A stretch of DNA of 5,838 bases from JANMEX01 sp031423755. Lineage in GTDB: Bacteria > Pseudomonadota > Alphaproteobacteria > Rhizobiales > Rhizobiaceae. Positions 1 to 4,986 of this stretch are shown piece by piece; position 1 is the first letter of the stretch, and the number at the start of each line of letters is the position of its first letter. Where the stretch lies: contig JANPGC010000236.1 in the NCBI GenBank assembly GCA_031423755.1, forward strand, positions 1-5,838. The letters are read 5' to 3'. Under the pieces are notes generated by a model. The model had not been told where the DNA came from, searched no databases, and saw only the letters and a list, made by a program, of their open reading frames with translations. The position numbers were made by a program, and so were the translations under genes.

Positions 1-193
1 TGTCATAATCAGTCGAGGCCACTTCCGCTGACACGTCGCCTTTGACAACCGAACAGATTTCTTCAATCACCTCAATCATCGGGCGTCCGGACTTGAGGAT
101 CAGCGAAGGATTGGTCGTCACCCCGTCCAAGAGGCCGTAGGATTCCAGTTCCCGGATTTCCTTCACATCGGCGGTGTCTACAAAGAATTTCAT
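1..193 (-). CDS. fsa: Fructose-6-phosphate aldolase / transaldolase, N-terminal part (cut by window edge)
   Basis: Read on the minus strand from the ATG at 193-191, the frame stays open to the window edge and gives 64 residues beginning MKFFVDTADVKEIREL. This is the signature start of the small (about 215-220 aa) transaldolase/fructose-6-phosphate aldolase family. These cytosolic TIM-barrel enzymes use a lysine Schiff base in dihydroxyacetone-moiety transfer or aldol cleavage. Asp6, Gly24-Val25-Thr26-Thr27-Asn28-Pro29-Ser30 and the following LILKSGR segment match conserved first-strand and second-strand positions. The catalytic lysine, near residue 85 in the family, lies outside the window. 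A purine-rich Shine-Dalgarno (AAGGA on the minus strand, about 8 nt before the ATG) supports the start. It is divergent from priA. Sequence alone cannot separate true transaldolase from aldolase activity; many rhizobial entries are named tal. Confidence 0.93.
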   Translation of the reverse strand, partial: MKFFVDTADVKEIRELESYGLLDGVTTNPSLILKSGRPMIEVIEEICSVVKGDVSAEVASTDYD

Positions 194-286
194 TTCGATT
201 TTCCTTCCCTGAAATCACAGCGGGAGCAATGCTCGCGCGAAACATGGCTTTTCTTTATCCAAAGCCTTCGCCAAGGTCACGCCTTA
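194..286. promoter_or_regulatory. Divergent fsa/priA intergenic region
   Basis: These 93 bp must carry the start signals of both divergent genes. The minus-strand side holds the fsa Shine-Dalgarno in the purine tract complementary to 201-210. A perfect 11-bp palindrome, GAGCAATGCTC, lies at 224-234. Towards priA, GGCTTT at 246-251 can pair with AAAGCC at 261-266, and CCTT at 265-268 with AAGG at 273-276. I could not identify a convincing -35/-10 pair in either direction, so the promoter location is inferred from gene layout only. Confidence 0.4.
224..234. repeat. 11-bp palindrome between fsa and priA
   Basis: GAGCA-A-TGCTC is a perfect odd palindrome. Beyond one G/G mismatch on each side it continues for three more complementary pairs (220-222 with 236-238). 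The single-base centre would make a poor RNA hairpin, so a double-stranded protein-binding site is more plausible than a transcript structure. The function is unknown, and it could be chance. Confidence 0.3.
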
Positions 287-2473
287 ATGAGCCAAGATTC
301 GCCCACGATGAGAAAAATAGTGCCCGTGCTGGTGCCGATGCCCGCCGAGCGGGCCTATTCCTATGCGCTGCCGCTTGGCCGGGATGCGGAACCCGGTTCC
401 ATCGTGCAGGTGCCGCTCGGGCCGCGCGAGGTGTTCGGCCTTGTCTGGGACGGCGAGGCGGATGCGGTCGATCCGAAGAAGCTGAAAAGCATAACCCAGA
501 TTTTTGACTGCCCGCCCCTCAATGACGAGATGCGCAAATTCATCGGCTGGGTGGCGGAATATACGATCTCGCCGCTCGGTCTCGTCGCCCGGATGGCGCT
601 GCGCGCGCCGGCGGCTTTCGACCCGGAACCGCCGATCCCGGCGCTGGTTTTCACAGGTCATCGGCCCGAACGGATGACGGCTGCGCGCAGCCGCGTGCTT
701 GAACTGGCCCAGGATGGCATGGCCTGGAGCCGCACGGGATTGGCGCATGCCGCAGGCGTGTCGGCGTCGGTGATTGACGGGCTGCATGAACAGGGCGTGT
801 TTGAAACCACGGAGCTTGCCGCGCCGTCCGTCGTGCCGCTGCCAGATGCGGATTATGGCGGGCAGCCGCTGTCTGACGACCAGAAATCAGCGGCGGACGA
901 ACTGGCTGCAACCGTGTCGGATGGCGGTTTCTCGGTCACCTTGATCGACGGCATCACCGGCTCGGGCAAAACTGAAGTCTATTTCGAGGCCATTGCCGAA
1001 GTGTTGAAGGCGGGAAAACAGGTGCTGATCCTGCTGCCCGAAATTGCGCTGACCCACGCCTTTCTCGAGCGCTTCCAAGACCGGTTCGGCGCCAAGCCTG
1101 CCGAATGGCACTCTGACCTTGCGCCAAAAGTGCGCGAAAAGGTCTGGCTGCAGGCTGCCGAGGGGCGCATCCGTGTTGTCGCCGGCGCGCGTTCGGCGCT
1201 GTTCCTGCCGTTCAAGGAACTCGGGCTGATTGTCGTTGATGAAGAGCATGATCCGGCCTTCAAGCAGGAAGACCGCGTGTTCTATAACGCCCGCGACATG
1301 GCTGTGGTGCGCGGCCATATCGGCGGGTTTCCGGTCGTCTTGTCGTCAGCAACGCCGTCGATCGAAAGCCGGGTGAATGCACTCCAGGGCCGCTACAAGC
1401 GGGTGGTCTTGCCTGCGCGGTTTGCAGATGCCAGCCTGCCAACGCTCAAATCCATCGACCTGCGCCGCCATGCGCCGAAGCGCGGCGGGTTTTTATCACC
1501 AGTGCTGTTGACGGAGATTGGCAAGACGCTGGCCAGGGGCGAGCAGTCGCTGCTTTTCCTGAACCGGCGCGGCTATGCGCCGCTGACGCTGTGCAGGGTA
1601 TGCGGCCACCGGTTCCAGTGCCCGGATTGTTCGAGCTGGCTGGTCGAGCACCGGTTCAAGGGCAAGCTCATCTGCCACCATTGCGGACATGACGAGAAGC
1701 GGCCGGACGCCTGTCCCGAATGCGGCACGCTCGATCATCTCGTCGCTTGCGGCCCCGGCATCGAACGGATTGCCGAAGAGGCAGCCGGGCATTTTCCCGA
1801 TGCACGCATTCTGGTGCTGTCGTCCGACCTTCTCGGCGGCGTCAAGCGTTTGCGGCTCGAACTCGAAGCCATTGCCAAGGGCGACGCGGATATTGTTATT
1901 GGCACGCAGCTGGTCGCCAAGGGGCACAACTTCCCCAATATGACGCTGGTCGGCGTGGTCGATGCCGATCTCGGACTCGCCAACGGCGACCCGCGCGCTG
2001 CCGAGCGCACTTTCCAGCTTCTGAGCCAAGTGACAGGGCGCGCAGGGCGCACCGGCAAGGCTTCCACTGGCATGATCCAGACCTATCAACCTGATCATCC
2101 GGTGATGAAGGCGATTGTCTCCGGTGATGTCGAGGCCTTCTACGAGCGTGAAACCCGAGAGCGCGAAAATGCCGGTTTGCCGCCATTCGGGCGTCTGGCT
2201 GGCATTATCGTTTCTGCCAACACGCGTCAGGAAGCCGAAACCCATGCGCGGGCTTTGCGCCTTGCCGCGCCGACCACCGAGGGCATCGATGTGCTCGGTC
2301 CCGCCGAAGCGCCGCTGGCGCTGATTCGGGGCCGCCACCGCTTCCGCCTGATCGTGCGCGGCAGCCGCAAGGCCGATCTGCAAAGCTTCATCCGCACCAT
2401 GCTGAAAGCCGGGCCAAAAGTGCGCGGCAATGTCATGGTGCAGGTGGACATCGACCCGCAGAGTTTCCTGTGA
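287..2473 (+). CDS. priA: Primosomal replication restart helicase PriA
   Basis: PriA is the cytoplasmic 3'-to-5' superfamily 2 DNA helicase that recognises stalled forks and D-loops and reloads the replicative helicase. The 728-residue length is normal. Visible parts in order: N-terminal 3'-end-binding domain (about 10-110); winged-helix region (about 130-180); Walker A GSGKT at 225-229; DEEH box at 318-321; SAT at 354-356; eight zinc-binding cysteines in four pairs (436/439, 445/448, 463/466, 476/479); GTQLVAKGHNFP at 539-550; QVTGRAGR motif VI at 581-588; and a C-terminal domain ending in the family-typical VDIDP near 720-724. No key residue is missing. ATG at 287 is used because it gives the usual N-terminal extension. 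Its ribosome site is weak (AAGG at 273-276), and ATG at 308 is an alternative with no better site. It is divergent from fsa and convergent with the gene ending at 2480. Confidence 0.97.
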   Translation: MSQDSPTMRKIVPVLVPMPAERAYSYALPLGRDAEPGSIVQVPLGPREVFGLVWDGEADAVDPKKLKSITQIFDCPPLNDEMRKFIGWVAEYTISPLGLVARMALRAPAAFDPEPPIPALVFTGHRPERMTAARSRVLELAQDGMAWSRTGLAHAAGVSASVIDGLHEQGVFETTELAAPSVVPLPDADYGGQPLSDDQKSAADELAATVSDGGFSVTLIDGITGSGKTEVYFEAIAEVLKAGKQVLILLPEIALTHAFLERFQDRFGAKPAEWHSDLAPKVREKVWLQAAEGRIRVVAGARSALFLPFKELGLIVVDEEHDPAFKQEDRVFYNARDMAVVRGHIGGFPVVLSSATPSIESRVNALQGRYKRVVLPARFADASLPTLKSIDLRRHAPKRGGFLSPVLLTEIGKTLARGEQSLLFLNRRGYAPLTLCRVCGHRFQCPDCSSWLVEHRFKGKLICHHCGHDEKRPDACPECGTLDHLVACGPGIERIAEEAAGHFPDARILVLSSDLLGGVKRLRLELEAIAKGDADIVIGTQLVAKGHNFPNMTLVGVVDADLGLANGDPRAAERTFQLLSQVTGRAGRTGKASTGMIQTYQPDHPVMKAIVSGDVEAFYERETRERENAGLPPFGRLAGIIVSANTRQEAETHARALRLAAPTTEGIDVLGPAEAPLALIRGRHRFRLIVRGSRKADLQSFIRTMLKAGPKVRGNVMVQVDIDPQSFL

Positions 2474-2479
2474 CGGAAA
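2464..2479. repeat. Short inverted repeat over the priA stop, between convergent genes
   Basis: TTTCC at 2464-2468 and GGAAA at 2475-2479 can form a 5-bp stem with a 6-nt loop containing the priA TGA. It lies where two convergent genes meet, so it could act in both transcripts. The stem is short and AT-containing and has no T-run, so it is at best a weak pause or terminator element. Confidence 0.2.
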
Positions 2480-2860
2480 TCAGGGATTGTCGTCGATACG
2501 CACGCGGCCATAAACCGCCGTCTTCATGAAATCAAAGCCGGCTTTGACGGAATTGTTGTCGTCGCCAATCGAATAGAGGATTGCGGAAATCCGGCCGTTA
2601 GCAGTTTTGATGCAATGCACATTAACGGTGGCACCGTTTCTATCGCCTGACACAAAGCCGTTGTCGGCGCGCGCGTTGTCGTAGCCAGCGTCACGCAGCG
2701 CACGGTAAGCCAGTCGGGCACACCCTCTTTCCGTTTCGTCGGCCGTCTGCTGATTCCAGATATAATAGTAATAGGCGTTTGCCGACGAGGCCGATGCAAG
2801 CATGCCAACTGTGGCAGCCAGTGTCGCCAAAATTGAGGAACGAATTGCCGAAGCCTTCAT
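2480..2860 (-). CDS. Small secreted protein of unknown function
   Basis: The minus-strand product has 126 residues and I do not recognise a named family. Residues 1-29 look like a Sec signal peptide: Lys2 and Arg7, a hydrophobic stretch at about 9-24, and an Ala-Asn-Ala cleavage motif at 27-29. The mature protein, about 97 residues, would begin with four tyrosines (30-33) followed by Ile-Trp. Only two cysteines remain (47 and 83), which could form a disulfide in the periplasm. The body looks like a small alpha/beta domain: a helix near 40-58, then strands near 76-86 and 91-97. The start at 2860 is chosen because a Shine-Dalgarno (AAGGAC on the minus strand) lies about 7 nt upstream and the signal peptide begins there. 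The frame is open further upstream but that extension is not protein-like. It ends 6 bp from the priA stop, tail to tail. Confidence 0.8.
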   Translation of the reverse strand: MKASAIRSSILATLAATVGMLASASSANAYYYYIWNQQTADETERGCARLAYRALRDAGYDNARADNGFVSGDRNGATVNVHCIKTANGRISAILYSIGDDNNSVKAGFDFMKTAVYGRVRIDDNP

Positions 2861-2921
2861 GATTTTGTCCTTTGCCTTGTTTTTTGAGAGAAATCCAAAC
2901 ACGGGTACTTGCGAGCATGAC

Positions 2922-2927
2922 ATTCTA
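2922..2927 (-). promoter_or_regulatory. Possible -10 box for the secreted protein gene
   Basis: Read on the minus strand the hexamer is TAGAAT, five of six matches to TATAAT, about 60 nt upstream of the start codon at 2860. No good -35 lies 16-18 bp further upstream, so this is a weak call. Confidence 0.2.
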
Positions 2928-3186
2928 AGGCGGGGTGCAGTGAACAGGGTAAAATCACCGGTGGTTGCAGTCGTCACCAATATGAATGAGTTTGACAAAA
3001 AAGTTTTGGCGACAGCCTGTCCGGACTTTTTCCAATCTGCCTTCCGCCATACCAGCGCGCGATCCGAGCTCGTCAATGAGTGGCTGGCCGCGCGCACAGT
3101 CCCAATGTCAGAAGCCACTTTTCTCTCTCCTCACACATACGGGTGATGTGGCCAAAATGACCAAGCGGTAAGGGAAGCTTCTGATG

Positions 3187-3205
3187 TGATCCGGCGATCA
3201 GGATC
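3187..3205. repeat. Overlapping inverted repeats upstream of the PACE gene
   Basis: TGATC (3187-3191) and GATCA (3196-3200) face each other across CGGC. The same left arm also pairs in an overlapping way, GATCC (3188-3192) with GGATC (3201-3205). A further TGATCA (3225-3230) touches the PACE start codon. The cluster could be an operator for a repressor of the efflux gene, but GATC-rich pentamers are common and no regulator gene is present in the window. Confidence 0.25.
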
Positions 3206-3229
3206 GAATTGAAATAGGGGAGGTTGATC

Positions 3230-3694
3230 ATGCCATTGCGTTCCGCTCGTGAACGGCTTTACCAGACATTGGCCTTCGAGGCTGGTGGCCTTTGCATTGC
3301 TTCTCCTCTCTATGCCGCCGCGTTCGGTGAGACGGCCCATTCCTCCGTCGTTCTTGTTGCGACGCTCTCGATTGCCGTCATGATCTGGTCGCCTGTCCAC
3401 AACACGTTGTTTGACTGGCTTGACTTTCATTACACCGGGCATGTCGCGAGTGATCGACCGCATCGACTGCGCCTGGCTCAGGCGGCGTCACTTGAGCTCA
3501 CTTCGCTTGTGGCGACGCTGCCACTCGTCATGCAGGTTGGCGGACACGGGTTTTGGACGGCGCTAAGCGTCGATCTTGGTCTCACGGTTGTCTATGTCGG
3601 CTACGGGTATGTGTTCCACATTGTCTATGATGTGTTCCGGCCCGTCGGGTGCGATCCCGTTTCAACAGGCACGCAGCTTGCGCTAAACAGGTGA
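3230..3694 (+). CDS. PACE-family proton-coupled multidrug/biocide efflux protein
   Basis: The 154-residue protein has the duplicated two-helix layout of the PACE family (two bacterial transmembrane pair domains; AceI of Acinetobacter exports chlorhexidine and polyamines in exchange for protons). Membrane segments are near 16-33, 39-58, 86-103 and 112-133. Family signatures are visible. RERLYQTLAFEAGGL places Glu17 at the essential acidic residue (Glu15 in AceI). WSPVHNTLFD (53-62) carries the Trp and Asn of repeat one. The second repeat has LELTSL with Glu89, then VDLGLT with Asp115, and ends in FHIVYDVFRP. The start is ATG 3230, with GGGGAGG at 3217-3223 only 6 nt upstream; the in-frame TTG at 3224 is too close to that site. 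Many PACE genes pair with a divergent LysR regulator, but none is seen here. The natural substrate cannot be told from sequence; polyamines are one known class. Confidence 0.92.
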   Translation: MPLRSARERLYQTLAFEAGGLCIASPLYAAAFGETAHSSVVLVATLSIAVMIWSPVHNTLFDWLDFHYTGHVASDRPHRLRLAQAASLELTSLVATLPLVMQVGGHGFWTALSVDLGLTVVYVGYGYVFHIVYDVFRPVGCDPVSTGTQLALNR

Positions 3695-3812
3695 GGACAT
3701 GCTGGTGGCAACGTAGTTTCTTGACGCCGCCATTTCATCATCAACGAAAAGTGTCCGCCCACTGGTTTGGATGCCGAGGCGGTCGTGTTAGCGTTCCTGC
3801 GGGAGACCAAAC
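3695..3812. promoter_or_regulatory. 118-bp spacer before the second secreted protein gene
   Basis: A TCTTGACG string (TTGACG at 3721-3726) resembles a -35 element, but no -10 stands at the right distance. The ribosome site GGGAG at 3801-3805 belongs to the gene starting at 3813. No terminator hairpin with a T-run follows the PACE gene, so read-through from PACE is possible. Confidence 0.25.
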
Positions 3813-4277
3813 ATGAGATTGCTTGCCGGATCACTTTCTTTTCTTCTTTCATTTTCCGCTGCGGCCTTGGCAGACGATCCCGGCGCGCCAAAGGTTGATG
3901 ACATGATCTGGCAGACCGCAGGCTCTCGCTGCCGGGCATGGCGGGAGACTTCACTTATGCCCGACCCGGCCGCCGCGCCGTTGGTGTTCATCTCGTTTCC
4001 GAGCAATGACGCGCCATTTTCGATGCGCGCAGTGATGAAGATTGACGGAGCGTTGCATGAATTGCGCCAAGTCGCCTATGCCCGCAATGGACAGACATTG
4101 TCGATCCACTACCGCACCCAGGGCTATCGCAACTATGACGTCCGGCTTGACCTTGGCAATTTGATTCCCGGGCGATTGGAAGGCGGCGATCTTTCGGGTA
4201 CCATAACCACTTCCCGCTTCGGCCTGTTCAGCAACTTGCCCGTCAGCGGCTTTTGCACAGAGAACGAAATCGACTGA
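3813..4277 (+). CDS. Secreted/periplasmic protein of unknown function
   Basis: The 154-residue product begins with a clear Sec signal peptide: MRLLAG, a hydrophobic core to about residue 17, and Ala-Leu-Ala at 18-20 before Asp-Asp-Pro. The mature chain is about 134 residues. It has two cysteines, 40 and 148, placed near the two ends so that a disulfide could close the domain. The middle (about 57-115) alternates in a beta-strand pattern, for example PLVFISF, MRAVMKIDG, TLSIHY and YDVRLDL. I do not recognise the family. The start is supported by GGGAG at 3801-3805, 7 nt before the ATG. The stop TGA is followed at once by an in-frame TAG. It lies in the same direction as the PACE gene (118-bp gap) and the next membrane protein gene (99-bp gap), so shared transcription is possible but not shown. 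Confidence 0.82.
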   Translation: MRLLAGSLSFLLSFSAAALADDPGAPKVDDMIWQTAGSRCRAWRETSLMPDPAAAPLVFISFPSNDAPFSMRAVMKIDGALHELRQVAYARNGQTLSIHYRTQGYRNYDVRLDLGNLIPGRLEGGDLSGTITTSRFGLFSNLPVSGFCTENEID

Positions 4278-4376
4278 TAGTGGCGCTTGGGTCTGGACCG
4301 GCGGAGCGGAGGATGCAAATATTCTCCTGCGGAGCGCTTCGCCATCTGTTGAGCGGTCCTATGGGGAGGGTGGCGT

Positions 4377-4772
4377 ATGGAATTTTATTGGCCGGAAACG
4401 TTCGGCGGTTGGCTGCAATGGTCCACCGCTTTGATCACAGTCTTTTTCGGCCTCCTGCTGCTGTTCGCCCCGCGCATCTCGTTTCGCATCTTGCGCTTGC
4501 AGACCCATCCGAACCACCCGGAGGCGCTGGCTGAGGGGCGCGGCACGATGGCCGGCTTCTACCTTGGGCTTGGAAGCTGCTGTATCATATATGACCAGCC
4601 ATTTCTTTGGCTGGCGCTCGGCATTTCGTGGGGGTTCACGGCCTTCGGGCGGTTGATTTCAATGTTGTCCGACAATGGCAACACGCTTTACAACTGGATT
4701 TCCCTCGCCATGGAAGTCGCTTTGGCGGCAATGCCGCTGCTTGCCGCGCTTGGATACTTCGACGGCCTTTAA
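4377..4772 (+). CDS. Four-helix inner-membrane protein of unknown function (DUF4345-like)
   Basis: The 131-residue protein has four predicted membrane segments, near 14-32, 57-72, 75-93 and 107-126. Between the first two is a basic loop (APRISFRILRLQ), then a conserved-looking stretch with Glu53-Gly-Arg55-Gly and MAGFYLGLG. After helix three comes GRLISMLSDNG (91-101). This layout, with an Arg-containing motif entering helix two and GR at the end of helix three, resembles the DUF4345 type of small membrane proteins. The assignment is from memory and uncertain, and the biochemical role is unknown. The start is strongly supported by GGGGAGGG at 4363-4370, 6 nt before the ATG. It is the last gene before the ATP synthase leader and runs in the same direction as atpH. 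Nothing in the sequence shows a link to ATP synthase assembly, and it is not AtpI by sequence as far as I can judge. Confidence 0.85.
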   Translation: MEFYWPETFGGWLQWSTALITVFFGLLLLFAPRISFRILRLQTHPNHPEALAEGRGTMAGFYLGLGSCCIIYDQPFLWLALGISWGFTAFGRLISMLSDNGNTLYNWISLAMEVALAAMPLLAALGYFDGL

Positions 4773-4823
4773 GATTCTTGCTCCTGCGGCAAAAGAGGCG
4801 CAAAAGACGGGTGTTCCCCATGT

Positions 4824-4849
4824 TGCTAGAGCCGAAAGCCTATGCTAGA
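4824..4849. repeat. Direct repeat TGCTAGA x2
   Basis: Two identical heptamers, TGCTAGA, start 19 bp apart, just under two helical turns, so they would face nearly the same side of the DNA. They could form a paired binding site for a regulator of the ATP synthase operon, or the second may simply be part of the promoter -10 region. CTAG-containing words are often rare in bacterial genomes, which makes the pair stand out slightly. Confidence 0.4.
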
Positions 4850-4912
4850 CGGCGGACACATCGTGACGGGCGGGCAGCGAAATAATGCGCGTTTGACACC
4901 AGTATTTCAATG

Positions 4913-4925
4913 AACCCAAAGGGTT
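4913..4925 (+). repeat. Inverted repeat AACCC-AAA-GGGTT in the atpH leader
   Basis: This is a perfect 5-bp stem with a 3-nt AAA loop, two bases before a second hairpin. It has no T-run and so does not look like an intrinsic terminator. Confidence 0.45.
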
Positions 4926-4927
4926 AG

Positions 4928-4950
4928 CCGGTCCAATCCACCCGGACCGG
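4928..4950 (+). repeat. GC-rich inverted repeat (hairpin) in the atpH leader
   Basis: CCGGTCC (4928-4934) and GGACCGG (4944-4950) are exact complements across a 9-nt loop. The result is a stable 7-bp stem about 36 nt upstream of the atpH start. What follows is AAATTCAAGG, not a T-run, so it is not a standard terminator. It could stabilise the 5' end of the transcript, affect translation of atpH, or be a DNA-level operator. Confidence 0.5.
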
Positions 4951-4986
4951 AAATTCAAGGGTCAAAACAACGAGAACCGGCTGCCC

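Larger units (their letters stand above)
2861..3229. other. 369-bp stretch without a supported gene
   Basis: This is the spacer between the minus-strand secreted protein gene and the plus-strand PACE gene, so it should contain both promoters. On the minus strand a TAGAAT (complement of 2922-2927) lies about 60 bp upstream of the 2860 start and resembles a -10 box, but I see no matching -35. Near the PACE start there are short GATC-containing inverted repeats (3187-3205). Short open frames here (for example from ATG 2984, plus) lack a ribosome site and recognisable composition. I see no RNA gene or mobile-element end. Confidence 0.45.
4773..4986 (+). promoter_or_regulatory. Leader and probable promoter region of the atpHA... 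operon
   Basis: These 214 bp have no supported gene and precede the F1 ATP synthase operon. They hold a direct repeat TGCTAGA (4824-4830 and 4843-4849), of which the second copy is also part of a -10-like TATGCT. There is a perfect -35-like TTGACA at 4893-4898 with no -10 at the right spacing, and an AATAAT at 4881-4886. Two inverted repeats follow at 4913-4925 and 4928-4950. A promoter is expected because the operon is highly expressed, but I cannot fix the start site by eye. Confidence 0.5.

Noticed and set aside
308..310. Alternative ATG start for priA
   Set aside because: It is not excluded, but it has no better ribosome site, and orthologues commonly carry a short N-terminal extension like the one from 287.
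284..787. 167-residue minus-strand open frame over the priA start
   Set aside because: It is a shadow of priA with low-complexity, Arg/His-rich composition.
1496..2383. 295-residue minus-strand open frame inside priA
   Set aside because: It lies fully antisense to a clear PriA coding region. Its length is explained by high GC and codon bias, and it shows no recognisable domain.
2480..3118. 212-residue minus-strand reading of the secreted protein gene with an 86-residue N-terminal extension
   Set aside because: The extension would bury the signal peptide, has no ribosome site and reads like random sequence. The internal ATG at 2860 has a good Shine-Dalgarno and begins the signal peptide.
2802..3146. 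114-residue plus-strand open frame in the gap
   Set aside because: Its first part is antisense to the secreted protein signal peptide. There is no ribosome site and no family-like pattern. A shorter version from ATG 2984 is equally unsupported.
3224..3226. TTG as start of the PACE protein
   Set aside because: It directly abuts the GGGGAGG ribosome site. ATG 3230 has the proper 6-nt spacing.
4765..4800. Possible terminator after the 4377-4772 gene
   Set aside because: GCCTTT and AAAGAGGC can pair only imperfectly across a long loop, and no T-run follows.
4607..4885. 92-residue plus-strand frame running from inside the 4377 gene into the atp leader
   Set aside because: It starts within a real gene in another frame, is Arg-rich at the end and has no ribosome site.
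4893..4898. Perfect TTGACA as the -35 of the atp promoter
   Set aside because: No -10-like hexamer lies 15-19 bp downstream, where the sequence is C/A/G-rich, so it was not called as a promoter on its own.
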